Origin: Reclinomonas americana ATCC 50394
Lineage: Eukaryota > Jakobida > Jakobea > Jakobida
Direction of reading: 5' to 3'
Length of the DNA: 64,000 nt
Assembly: GCA_048213135.1 (NCBI GenBank)
Contig: PS015009.1
Location: 1,302,001 to 1,366,000 of the forward strand
Under the pieces are notes generated by a model, which was not told the DNA's origin, searched no databases, and worked only from the letters and a program-made list of their open reading frames with translations. This document shows positions 26,250 to 34,797 of this stretch, piece after piece (the first letter of the stretch is position 1; each line of letters begins with the position of its first letter). Made by a program: the position numbers and the translations under genes.

Positions 26250-27808
26250 CGTTTTTACAATTCTTACTCAACATAAGGTCGCCACACTTTTTTTAGTGGC
26301 GGCCATTTTGTTATTTGCCGGTATCGGCCGGTCGCCCATCTATATCCTCGATGAAGCCCGCAACGCACAGGCGGCCAGGGAAATGATGGAACATAAGGAA
26401 TGGATCGTACCTACATTCAACAATGAGTTGCGTTCGCACAAACCACCGCTGCACTATTATTTTATGCGGGGCTCATACACTGTGTTTGGTACCAATGCTT
26501 TCGGTGCCCGTTTTTTTTTCAGCAGTGATGGGCTGGCTTACCATATGGATCACCTGGTTTTTTGCGAAGCGTTTCATCAATAAAGATGCAGCCTGGTGGT
26601 CGGCGGTTGTTTTGCTGCTATCGACACATTTTTTATTTGAGTTCGGGTTAGCGGTTCCCGATCCTTATCTCATCTTTTTTATTACTGCCGGTGTTTTTCT
26701 TTTCTATGCATACATCAAAGAAAACAGGATGTTCTGGTTGCTGTTGTCGGCCGTTTCATTTGCGCTCGCCACCTTAGCAAAGGGCCCTGTAGCCCTGGCA
26801 TTACCCGCGCTGGCCATTGGTTGTTGGTTATTGGTACAAAAACAGTTTAAACGAATATGGTCGTGGAAAATACTGGTGGCGCTTGTTGTATTACCGGCGG
26901 TAGCATTGCCCTGGTTTATAGCGGTGCATAAGGCCACCGGCGGACAGTTTACCCGCGAGTTTTTCCTGCAGCATAATTTATCGAGATATGGCGGTGCTAT
27001 GGAAGGCCATGGAGGCATTTTCCTGCTGGTGCCTTTGTTTGTAGGTATTGGTTTATTGCCCGTGTCTTTTTTCCTGGGTGAGGCCCTAAAAAAAAGGCAG
27101 TGGCTGAAGCAAAATGACCTGGCAGTGCTTGGTGTTTGCGTGGCGGTATCGTTCATCGCGTTTTTCAGTTTCTCGGGAACCAAGCTGCCGAACTATCCCA
27201 TGCCCTGCTACCCTTTTATCGCCCTGCTGTTTGGAGGATGGATACAACGCTGCATTCGGGAGCACATCCGAATAAAAACATATCCCTTCATTGGATTACT
27301 GGTACTGAATATCCTTTTGCTGGGCGGCGCTTTCACCGCTCTACTTATTGAGCCGGCAACAGAAAAAGCAAGTGGCTGGGCATTGATATTTATTGTTCCG
27401 GTTGCGGCGGCGGCCTATAGTTGGAGCATCTTCAAAAGAGACGGGTTACCAAAAGCCTTATCAGTTATCGCGACGGGTTATATCGTTTTCAATTTTCTTT
27501 TTTTAACGCTGGCCTATCCTGCGATCTATCGCCTGAACCCCGTGAGCAAAACGAAACACCTGCTCAACCCCAACGAAACCGTATACAGTTACCAGATCTA
27601 TAACCCGGCTTACAATTTCTGCCTCAACCGGCCGGTGAAAGTGTTTGACCGGAAGGAGTCGATCGACTCGCTGTTGCGGCAAAACCCGTCTGCAAAAATC
27701 ATCACCCGCGCCAACCTGCTGCCCGACCTGGGCGGTATACCTTTCCGTGTGCTGGCGAAGGAACGCGACCTGTTTGAAACTCCTTATACGGTGATCATAG
27801 GTCAATAA
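26233..27808 (+). pseudogene. ArnT/PMT-like membrane glycosyltransferase, frameshifted at a T9 run
   Basis: The N-terminal part (26233 to about 26511) carries the catalytic first loop, DEARNAQAAREMMEHKEW and SHKPPLHYYFM, as in ArnT and protein mannosyltransferases. At the run of nine T (26511-26519) the frame is lost and would stop at 26583. The rest of the family (FAKRF, then about ten membrane helices, to 27808) continues in the +2 frame. One T fewer would join both parts, giving a normal-length protein of about 525 residues. This may be a real inactivating mutation, slippage-based phase variation, or a sequencing error. The family transfers sugars from polyprenyl phosphate to lipid A or proteins. 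Confidence 0.8.
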
Positions 27809-27833
27809 AAAAGCGACAGCCGGAACTGTCGCT
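27806..27833 (-). terminator. intrinsic terminator of the ABC importer operon
   Basis: On the minus strand an 8-bp stem AGCGACAG / CTGTCGCT with a 6-nt loop is followed by six T. It lies 42 bp beyond the last gene of the operon. It may also receive convergent transcripts from the glycosyltransferase gene. Confidence 0.8.
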
Positions 27834-27875
27834 CAGGAGGTCAGCAATTATTTTTGCAGACCGGGTCCTCCACCA

Positions 27876-28895
27876 TCACTTCTTTTTTGTTTCTTCATTC
27901 GCTTTATCCCAAATGGCAGAAGTGAAAACCTTTTGGATATCGACATTGCTGACGTTCTTATATTCACCTGTTTCGGGCTTCATGCCACCGAGTAATATTC
28001 TTTTCGCATTATCATAGTCGGCCTTGTTGATATAGCCCATTCCTTTTGTTGGGGTAAAGCCGGTCATGATCAGTTTTAAAACCTCCTGCAATTGCTCACG
28101 TTGTTCATCCCTGTTCAGTTCCTTATTGTATTTCATGATGATGTCAAGCGCCTCTTCCGGGTGTTCACTGGTATAGGCCCATCCTTTGAAGGAGGCCTGC
28201 AGAAACTTCTTCAGTTCATCGGGGTGATCGTTCAGGAATTTTTCATTGGTGAAGAGGAGGTCACCCAGTACAGCACTGTTGTAATCCTTTGGTGAAATTA
28301 CCTGCAGGCTGTCACCGGTGTAGCCGTTTCTTTTGATCTGGTTCAGTTCATTATATATCATCACCTGGCCAAGCACATACTCATCTTCAAGAAATGGCGC
28401 CACCGAAAATTTCTGCGGGATCACTTTTACATCGCTAAGACTCATTCCGACAGATTTCAGCATAGAGATGAATTCAATTTCATCGCCACCGAGCCACAAG
28501 CCAACGGGCTTTCCTTTCAATTGCTGGAGGCTGTCGATGCGGTTCTTTTTTTTCAAAACAAACCTGTTGGGCGAGTCCTGGAACAATTGTGCTATAGCTA
28601 CCAGTGGAACCCCATTCGATCTTGCAGATATCAGCTGCGGTATAATGCCGATGCCAATATCATCGCTTCCAGACGCCACCGTGGTATAGGGCTTCAGGTC
28701 AGGGCCGGCCGGCTGGATGTTCACGTCGAGACCTGCATCGTTGTAAAATCCTTTTTCCTTCGCCACCAGATAGCCGCCAAACTGCGCCTGGTAAGCCCAT
28801 TTCAAACGAAGGTTGATCTTTCCTTCTTTTTCGCCGCTGTTACATGAGGATAGTCCGATCAGGACCATACCCAGGAAAATGATTACTCTTTTCAT
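27876..28895 (-). CDS. ABC transporter substrate-binding lipoprotein, NMT1/ThiY-like
   Basis: 339 residues with lipobox LSSC (MKRVIIFLGMVLIGLSSCN). The fold matches the NMT1/THI5-like SBP_bac family: LRLKWAYQAQFGGYLVAKEK, then the hinge-region helices KGKPVGLWLGGDE. This group binds pyrimidine precursors of thiamine, riboflavin-related compounds, nitrate, sulfonates or similar small molecules. KWxxQAQFxGY with AKxKGFY is the form most often seen in HMP/riboflavin-type binders. It is the last gene of a four-gene operon with permease and ATPase. No TPP riboswitch is seen, so thiamine-precursor uptake is only a suggestion. Confidence 0.88.
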   Translation of the reverse strand: MKRVIIFLGMVLIGLSSCNSGEKEGKINLRLKWAYQAQFGGYLVAKEKGFYNDAGLDVNIQPAGPDLKPYTTVASGSDDIGIGIIPQLISARSNGVPLVAIAQLFQDSPNRFVLKKKNRIDSLQQLKGKPVGLWLGGDEIEFISMLKSVGMSLSDVKVIPQKFSVAPFLEDEYVLGQVMIYNELNQIKRNGYTGDSLQVISPKDYNSAVLGDLLFTNEKFLNDHPDELKKFLQASFKGWAYTSEHPEEALDIIMKYNKELNRDEQREQLQEVLKLIMTGFTPTKGMGYINKADYDNAKRILLGGMKPETGEYKNVSNVDIQKVFTSAIWDKANEETKKK

Positions 28896-28898
28896 AGA

Positions 28899-29660
28899 TT
28901 ACTTTGTTTTATATTTTTTTAAAATTCGTTTTTCAACAAGGGAAACCAGGCAATAGAAGCCAATGCCAATCAGGCAGGCAAGAATAATGTAGCCCCAAAG
29001 CCTGGCAGAATTAAAATTGTAGCTGGCCTGCAGGATGCCAAAACCAAGTCCTTCATTGGAAGAAACAAATTCGGCAACAATGGCGCCGATCACGCACAGT
29101 GTGGCATTCAGTTTCAAACCAGTGAAAATGTAAGGAATCGCGTTGCCCAGTTTATATTTAAAAAGAAATTGCTTTTCCGTTCCGCCATATATGGAGAACA
29201 GCTCCCTGAAACAGGTTTTGTATTCCATAAGGCCGCGATAGGTATTCAGCACAACCGGGAAGAAAGAAATAAACGCCGCCACCACAACTTTAGCCAGCAG
29301 TGTATTACCAAACCAGATAACGATGATAGGGGCGATAGCGATGACGGGTATGGCGTTGGATGCAATCAGGAATGGCAGCGTCATTTTCTGGAAAAAGGGG
29401 CTCTGCGCCATGGCAACCCCCGTGAGGAAGCCAATGAGTGAGCCGCATAAAAACCCCAGTAAGGATTCCACCAGTGTAACGGAAAAGTTGTGCATCATTT
29501 CCTGGCCCGAAGAAGTGTAACAACGCAGGATATCTTCCGGCGCCGGTAATATATACGAAGGCACTTTACCGAAGTAAATGACCAGTTTCCATATCCCTAC
29601 CAGCAGTAGTAATGTAGCGGCGGGGAGCAGGACCGATAGGGTTTTAGTTTTCGATTTCAT
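28899..29660 (-). CDS. ABC transporter permease, NitT/TauT type
   Basis: 253 residues from the ATG at 29660 (MKSKTKTLSV...), which overlaps the ATPase gene by 17 bp; longer starts would overlap it by over 70 bp. Six hydrophobic helices and the EAA loop (EYKTCFRELFSIYGGTEKQF) mark the BPD_transp_1 permease of the SsuC/ThiX/TauC group. It ends 3 bp before the binding-protein gene. It forms the inner-membrane channel of the importer. Confidence 0.9.
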   Translation of the reverse strand: MKSKTKTLSVLLPAATLLLLVGIWKLVIYFGKVPSYILPAPEDILRCYTSSGQEMMHNFSVTLVESLLGFLCGSLIGFLTGVAMAQSPFFQKMTLPFLIASNAIPVIAIAPIIVIWFGNTLLAKVVVAAFISFFPVVLNTYRGLMEYKTCFRELFSIYGGTEKQFLFKYKLGNAIPYIFTGLKLNATLCVIGAIVAEFVSSNEGLGFGILQASYNFNSARLWGYIILACLIGIGFYCLVSLVEKRILKKYKTK

Positions 29661-30435
29661 TTTTGAATAGTTCTTTACGGCATTCGGCAATGATCTTAAG
29701 GAAGTCAGCATCATCAAACAGGCTGATGCTTTTTTCTTTACCCATATTTACAGGTATCTCTTTTATGATCACAGCAGGAAGCGTGCTTAATATGAATATC
29801 CTGTCGGCCAGGTAAACTGCTTCCTGGATATTGTGGCTGATGAGTATAGTAGTGATCGCCTGTTCTTTTAATATTTTTTCAAACAGCACTGTCAGTTTTG
29901 TTGCGGTAAGACTATCGAGTGCATTGAACGGCTCGTCGAGCAACAGCAGCCGCGGGGAAAGCAATAATGACCGGGCAAAATTTGTCCGTTGCAGCATGCC
30001 TCCGGAAAGCTGGTGCGGGTAGTAGTTCCTGAATTTTTCGAGGCCCACAATTGTCATCAGTTCCTCAGCCCGTGCCGCAGCCTCTTCTGTGCTGCCGGTA
30101 TTTACTCCAATGACCGATGGCAGCATAATGTTTTCATAAACCGTCTGCTGCTCGATCAATCCTGCATCCTGGAAAGCAAAGCCGATCTTTTTGTTTTTGC
30201 ACAGCGCAGCAGGCGGCTCCCCATCAATAAGTACTGACCCTTTGTAATTGGTGAGCGAGGCAATGCAGCGAAGCAGGGTCGATTTGCCACAACCAGACGG
30301 GCCCAGGAAACAAACCGTTTCCCCGGAACGCACATCAAAATTCAGGTCCTTAAATACCAGCAGCTCTTTTTTGCCCGCAGGAAAGGATTTTTCAAGGCGC
30401 CGTACTTCGACAGCTATTTTTTCCCTGTTGTTCAT
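29644..30435 (-). CDS. ABC transporter ATP-binding protein, NitT/TauT type
   Basis: 263 residues with all ATPase motifs: Walker A GPSGCGKST, Q-loop AFQDAGL, signature LSGGMLQR, Walker B LLLLDEPFNALD and switch His in ISHNIQEA. It drives import with the permease encoded next. Its start codon overlaps the stop of the upstream membrane protein gene (TAATG), so the four genes form one translation-coupled unit. Confidence 0.93.
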   Translation of the reverse strand: MNNREKIAVEVRRLEKSFPAGKKELLVFKDLNFDVRSGETVCFLGPSGCGKSTLLRCIASLTNYKGSVLIDGEPPAALCKNKKIGFAFQDAGLIEQQTVYENIMLPSVIGVNTGSTEEAAARAEELMTIVGLEKFRNYYPHQLSGGMLQRTNFARSLLLSPRLLLLDEPFNALDSLTATKLTVLFEKILKEQAITTILISHNIQEAVYLADRIFILSTLPAVIIKEIPVNMGKEKSISLFDDADFLKIIAECRKELFKNEIEN

Positions 30436-31112
30436 TAATAGTAGGTTTTACAGTTGCTGTTTTCCGTGCGGGAACCGGGTGATACGCGACTGTCTACCCG
30501 GCTGAGTTCTACGATACCAGCGGGTGCAATTGCAGTTCTGTTTATATCAGCAACCTCTCTTTCAGGTTCGCGGCGGGAAGGAGTGGCTTCATATTGAGCC
30601 GTCCTGTTTTTTCTTCTTGCAGCTTTTTTCAGTAGTCCCCGGGTAATATCCCATGAACCGCCATCCACATTCATGAGTGAGCCCAGCTGCTTTACCATAT
30701 GCGTAAGTTTTTTCCTGTTGCGGCAGCGACTGCAATCGTGCGACTCCTCCTGCCGGGAATAAGGATAGGCTTGGTAATATTCACTGGCGCCAGGATAATA
30801 TGCCGGAAGAAAGGTATTCGGGCCGGAGAAGAAATTACCCCATACCGCAGCCATATATATGTAGCCGCCGCTTTGCTGATAACCAGCAAATGGATTTACC
30901 GGCGGAAATGCTGATGTACCGGGATTGATCCTGCTGTCGTTGTCCGGTCCTTTAAATTCACCCGCAGCCTTTCCCGGTTCGGCAGGCGAGAAAAACTCAC
31001 TGATGGTATAGCCCAGGAGCAGGCCAAAGAGCAGGAAGCGGAACATCCAGCGATAGGTGGGTGCAGGAAGTTGTACTGTGATGGTCGTGGAAGAGTCAAT
31101 CGTTTTCATCAT
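30435..31112 (-). CDS. membrane-anchored protein of unknown function leading the ABC importer operon
   Basis: About 225 residues from the ATG at 31112 (a second ATG follows at once). One hydrophobic helix lies near residues 20-38 (WMFRFLLFGLLLGYTISEFF). After it comes a Gly/Pro/Tyr-rich stretch (NPFAGYQQSGGYIYMAAVWG, FLPAYYPGASEYYQAYPYS), a CSRCRNRKK cysteine pair and a basic C-terminal part (LLKKAARRKNRTAQYE). No known domain is recognised. The stop overlaps the ATPase start, so it belongs to the importer operon, but its composition does not resemble a transporter component. Confidence 0.6.
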   Translation of the reverse strand: MMKTIDSSTTITVQLPAPTYRWMFRFLLFGLLLGYTISEFFSPAEPGKAAGEFKGPDNDSRINPGTSAFPPVNPFAGYQQSGGYIYMAAVWGNFFSGPNTFLPAYYPGASEYYQAYPYSRQEESHDCSRCRNRKKLTHMVKQLGSLMNVDGGSWDITRGLLKKAARRKNRTAQYEATPSRREPEREVADINRTAIAPAGIVELSRVDSRVSPGSRTENSNCKTYY

Positions 31113-31141
31113 TTTAGTTTTTTTGTTAATAATGGTATTTG

Positions 31142-31240
31142 AACCCCGACTAAAATGTACCTTCACGGTTACCAGCAGCTCGGTACATTGTATGTGTCGG
31201 GTTGATGCCCTGTTGGTTTGTAACCGGCAGGGCTTTTTTT
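31142..31240 (+). ncRNA. candidate structured small RNA with its own terminator
   Basis: Nested pairings: AACCCCGAC (31142-31150) with GTCGGGTT (31196-31203), one bulged C, and inside it AATGTACC (31154-31161) with GGTACATT (31182-31189). A 10-12-bp hairpin (31207-31233) follows with seven T. It lies between the divergent ABC importer operon and the next plus-strand gene. The terminator works only on the plus strand, so a plus-strand RNA of about 100 nt is the simplest reading. The two inner stems would also form in the minus-strand leader of the importer operon and could be a riboswitch there. No known RNA family is recognised. Confidence 0.5.
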
Positions 31241-31459
31241 ATGTTAACCCCTGTTGATTACGTTGTTTTCAATACTTCACAAAAATGGTTATAGTTTTTT
31301 ATATAAACAAAATATTTTAGATGAATTATTTTGAAAATCAATTAATTATGACGATTTTTTTCTGTTGTGTTTAGTTAATAGTGGTTGTGTTTGATTGGTA
31401 TACGGCAGCGTTTATCGATTTTTAATTATATTTAATGAATTACAATAGAATACAACCCT

Positions 31460-32401
31460 ATGTCCCGCCCAGAACTAAAACTTCTTGTATCTGTTTATCT
31501 CGTAGCATCGGATCAAGGAACGCAACCAATAAAGAGGCCTGAAATACTGCGAAAAGTGAAGGATTTTCTTGAAGAGGAACACCGGCAAAGTTTGCTCGCC
31601 CATGCCACATCAAAAAAAGGAAAGGACGGTAAACAGAAGAAAAAACAGGACTTCAATATCCGTTCACTTAATACTTATTTTTCTGAGTTTTTTTCAAAAG
31701 GCGATTTTTCTCCTATACAAAACCAATTTGGCGATTACTTGGCTATATATTGTGGGTTTAAAGATTATGATGACTTCTTACGCAAACAACCTGATCATGA
31801 TGAAAGCCTGATGCAGAAAGGGCTTCGGAAGATTCTTCCCAACTTCACGGAATCACCTGGTGGGCACGAAGCCGGTAAAAAAGATGCTCCCTCAATAAAT
31901 GATTATTATGAAAAGCTGGAGTTTGAAACTTCCGGCATGAGGATAAATTGTATCTCTTACATTCTTTATTGGGCATATGAACAGATCCCGCAAAAAACTG
32001 AGGCAATTTTAAAAACCGGGAATCAATACCGTTATATTCTAACGGAATCAGCGGGTGAAAAAAATATGGAGAAAATTGCCGAACTCATAGATGCCAATCC
32101 CCGGCTTGCAGACTTTATTAAAATACGGACACTGTATGACAAAAAACTGTTTAAAGATTTGATAAAGGGAGGGGTCTGCTTTCCATTAAGCAATGATATT
32201 GTGCTATATGAAAGGTGGGATGAAAAACTCAATGATTTCAAGTTCAAAAAAGCTATTGTAGGTGTAAAGCCCTTAGGTAACGGAGATGCTGAAAACAATG
32301 TTGTTGAGATTGAATTTCACCGCGGAGAAGACTTGCTCTACTGGTTCAAAAAAACCTGGGAGAAACTAGACCTTCCTGAGCCTGAACAAAATAAAAGTTA
32401 A
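31460..32401 (+). CDS. protein of unknown function
   Basis: 313 residues, soluble, with no signal peptide. The N-terminal 110 residues are helical and carry a Lys/Gln-rich basic segment (KKGKDGKQKKKQDF), then NQFGDYLAIYCGFKDYDDFL, a pattern that resembles small DNA- or protein-binding helical domains in Bacteroidota. The C-terminal part is mixed alpha/beta (FPLSNDIVLYERWDEKLNDF ... GEDLLYWFKKTWEKL). The gene is AT-rich like its leader. It stands alone, with 340 bases lacking a gene after it. No function can be given. Confidence 0.65.
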   Translation: MSRPELKLLVSVYLVASDQGTQPIKRPEILRKVKDFLEEEHRQSLLAHATSKKGKDGKQKKKQDFNIRSLNTYFSEFFSKGDFSPIQNQFGDYLAIYCGFKDYDDFLRKQPDHDESLMQKGLRKILPNFTESPGGHEAGKKDAPSINDYYEKLEFETSGMRINCISYILYWAYEQIPQKTEAILKTGNQYRYILTESAGEKNMEKIAELIDANPRLADFIKIRTLYDKKLFKDLIKGGVCFPLSNDIVLYERWDEKLNDFKFKKAIVGVKPLGNGDAENNVVEIEFHRGEDLLYWFKKTWEKLDLPEPEQNKS

Positions 32402-32741
32402 TCTTTTCCTTCCCTTTACCACTCATCACACATACTTTACCAATCTTCCTACCGCAAGTCCCGTTTGGCCCGGATGAATATACAAGGTGGCGCCGCACGT
32501 ATATATCTTTACATCTCCAAAATAAACGGAGCCCCGCTCCCATGTAAAATGAACCTCTTATTGCTTTCGGCCCTTTTTAACTTTCGCCAAAGGGTAAAGC
32601 CTCCTTCCTTTTAAAACAGGTCGACACTTTCAACAAAACGGCACCGCTGTACACAACACTTCATGCAAACGCATGCGGTAACGTATAGTCCTGCACGCAA
32701 CCCACGTATTTTTTAACCAACAATAAAACCAAATACTAATT
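32402..32741. other. gene-free stretch before the SPFH gene
   Basis: 340 bases with no credible open frame, tandem repeat or clear terminator. It probably holds the promoter of the SPFH gene; no exact TTTG/TAnnTTTG pair was found. Confidence 0.5.
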
Positions 32742-34658
32742 ATGGAATTCAAAGACATGCTTTTCAGTTATGGCTGGATCGGTATCCTGCTCCTTTGCCT
32801 GCTGCTGTACAAATTCATCCTGCGTGTTTTCTTTGGTATGGTCATCGTACCGGAAAACAGGATCGGGCTGGTCACCAAAAAATTCGTGCTGTTCGGCGCA
32901 CACAAAGAACTGCCCGACGGACGTATCATCGCCACCAAAGGCGAAGCGGGTTTCCAGGGTAAAACGCTGGCCCCCGGCCTTTACTGGGGCATGTGGCCCT
33001 GGCAGTATGGTGTGGATATGCAGGCTTTTACCGTGATCCCGGAAGGTAAGATCGGGCTGGTACTGTCCAACGACGGTATGGAAATCCCCACCGGCGCCAT
33101 CCTCGCCAGGAAGGTAGACAGTGACAACTACCAGGACGCGGAAAAGTTCCTCAATAACGGCGGACAAAAAGGCCGGCAAACGGCTTACATCACCGCAGGT
33201 ACCTATCGTATCAACACATTCGCATTCACGGTAACCATCGCAGATATGGTGATCATTCATGAGAACATGGTGGGCATTGTTACCACACTCGACGGTGAAC
33301 CCATCGAGAACGGGCAGATCGCGGGTAAATATGCGGAAGGGCACAACAACTTCCAGAACTTCGACGTATTCCTGGAACAGGGCGGTAACAGGGGTTTGCA
33401 GCCATCCATCATCCTGGCGGGCAGCTACAACATCAATCCCTGGGCTATACAGATCGAGGAAGTGCCGATGACCGATGTGCCTATTGGCTATGTAGGCGTG
33501 GTAATCTCTTATATTGGCCAGGATGGGCAGGACCTTACCGGCGAAAGCTTCAAACACGGTAACATTGTGAGTAAGGGACAACGCGGCGTATGGATGGAAC
33601 CTTACGGACCGGGTAAATATCCTTTCAACAAATACACCATGAAAGTGGAACTGGTGCCCACCACCAACCTGGTACTGAACTGGGCCAACAGCCGCAGCGA
33701 ATCGCACCAGCTGGACAAGAACCTGTCGACCATCACTGTACGTTCGCAGGACGGTTTCCCGTTCAACCTCGACGTATCGCAGATCATCCACATCCCTGCC
33801 AATGAAGCGCCTAAAGTGATCGCCCGCTTCGGCAGCATGAACAACCTGGTAAGCCAGGTGCTGGAGCCTACCATTGGCAACTATTTCAGGAACTCGGCGC
33901 AGGACAGTGATGTGATCGCCTTCCTGGCTTCCCGTAAGGAAAGACAACAGGCCGCCAAGGAGAACATGAAAGAAGTACTGGATGAGTACAACGTAAACGC
34001 GGTGGATACGCTCATTGGTGACATCGCTCCACCGGAATCGCTGATGAAAACACTGACCGACCGTAAGATCGCCCAGGAAGAAGAGAAGACCTACACCACG
34101 CAAAAACTGGCGCAGGAAAAACGCCAGGGCATGGAAAAGGAAACCGCCATTGCCGATATGCAGAAGGACATTGTGAAGGCGCAGCAAAGCGTGGAGATCG
34201 CCCAACGCACTGCCGACGCGGCCGTTAAAAAAGCGGAAGGTGATGCCAACAGTTTGAAACTGCAGGTAGACGCGGAAGCCACTGCCACCAAAATGAGGGC
34301 CAGTGCTGAAGCTGAGGCAACCAAGGCCCGTGCAGGCGCACAAGCCGAAGCCACCAAACTGAACGCGGCTGCCGATGCGGAAAAGATCAGCAAGACCGGT
34401 TTGGCCGAAGCGGAAAAGATCATGGCCATTGGTAAGAGTACTGCCGAAGCCTATGAATTGCAGGTGAAAGCGATGGGCGGTGATAACTTTACCAAATACA
34501 AGATCACAGAAGAGATCGGTAAAGGCGCCATTAAAGTAATGCCCGACATCCTTATTGGTAACGGCAGCGGTACCGAAGGCGGTATCAGCGGACTGCTCGG
34601 TATGAAATTGATGGAAATGATGGAAGTAAAGAAAAACGAAGAGGCGGATAACAACTAA
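32742..34658 (+). CDS. flotillin-like SPFH/band 7 protein
   Basis: 638 residues. One N-terminal membrane helix (WIGILLLCLLLYKFIL, residues about 10-25) is followed by an extended beta-rich region and the SPFH domain (about 280-420, with LDVSQIIHIPANEAPKVIAR). Then comes a long coiled coil of Ala/Glu/Lys heptads (about 410-590; ADAAVKKAEGDANSLKLQVD, EAEATKARAGAQAEATKLNA) and a Gly-rich tail. Such proteins form membrane microdomain scaffolds. The presence of three large, repeated extra blocks before the SPFH core (GLVLSNDGMEIPTG / GIVTTLDGEPIENG / GVVISYIGQDGQDL) is distinctive. It is monocistronic with a strong terminator. Confidence 0.88.
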   Translation: MEFKDMLFSYGWIGILLLCLLLYKFILRVFFGMVIVPENRIGLVTKKFVLFGAHKELPDGRIIATKGEAGFQGKTLAPGLYWGMWPWQYGVDMQAFTVIPEGKIGLVLSNDGMEIPTGAILARKVDSDNYQDAEKFLNNGGQKGRQTAYITAGTYRINTFAFTVTIADMVIIHENMVGIVTTLDGEPIENGQIAGKYAEGHNNFQNFDVFLEQGGNRGLQPSIILAGSYNINPWAIQIEEVPMTDVPIGYVGVVISYIGQDGQDLTGESFKHGNIVSKGQRGVWMEPYGPGKYPFNKYTMKVELVPTTNLVLNWANSRSESHQLDKNLSTITVRSQDGFPFNLDVSQIIHIPANEAPKVIARFGSMNNLVSQVLEPTIGNYFRNSAQDSDVIAFLASRKERQQAAKENMKEVLDEYNVNAVDTLIGDIAPPESLMKTLTDRKIAQEEEKTYTTQKLAQEKRQGMEKETAIADMQKDIVKAQQSVEIAQRTADAAVKKAEGDANSLKLQVDAEATATKMRASAEAEATKARAGAQAEATKLNAAADAEKISKTGLAEAEKIMAIGKSTAEAYELQVKAMGGDNFTKYKITEEIGKGAIKVMPDILIGNGSGTEGGISGLLGMKLMEMMEVKKNEEADNN

Positions 34659-34675
34659 CCGCAGCATAACATCAT

Positions 34676-34712
34676 AAAAGACCTGTATGAATATCTCATG
34701 CAGGTCTTTTTT
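34676..34712 (+). terminator. intrinsic terminator of the SPFH gene
   Basis: A 15-bp stem AAAAGACCTGTATGA / TCATGCAGGTCTTTT (one G-T pair) with loop ATATC is followed by more T. Confidence 0.9.
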
Positions 34713-34744
34713 ATTGCCCGGTCTTATTTTCAGTTTTGATAAAT

Positions 34745-34769
34745 GGGGCCGCCTGCAGGAAGCGGCCCC
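34745..34769 (-). terminator. possible terminator of the T9SS cargo gene
   Basis: A perfect 8-bp GC stem GGGGCCGC / GCGGCCCC with a 9-nt loop lies 29 bp beyond the minus-strand stop. Only a short ATTTAT follows on that strand, so it is a weak candidate. Confidence 0.4.
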
Positions 34770-34797
34770 GGGGTGGATTAATGTTCCGTTCTTACTA

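Noticed and set aside
31113-31459. A TPP riboswitch before the ThiY-like importer operon.
   Set aside because: The conserved thi-box elements (such as CTGAGA and ACCTGATCTGG-like segments) are not present on either strand.
32736-34667. A 643-codon open frame on the minus strand covering the whole SPFH gene.
   Set aside because: It mirrors the SPFH frame almost exactly, has no recognisable domain, and the plus frame has clear SPFH and coiled-coil features. It arises from codon use of the real gene.
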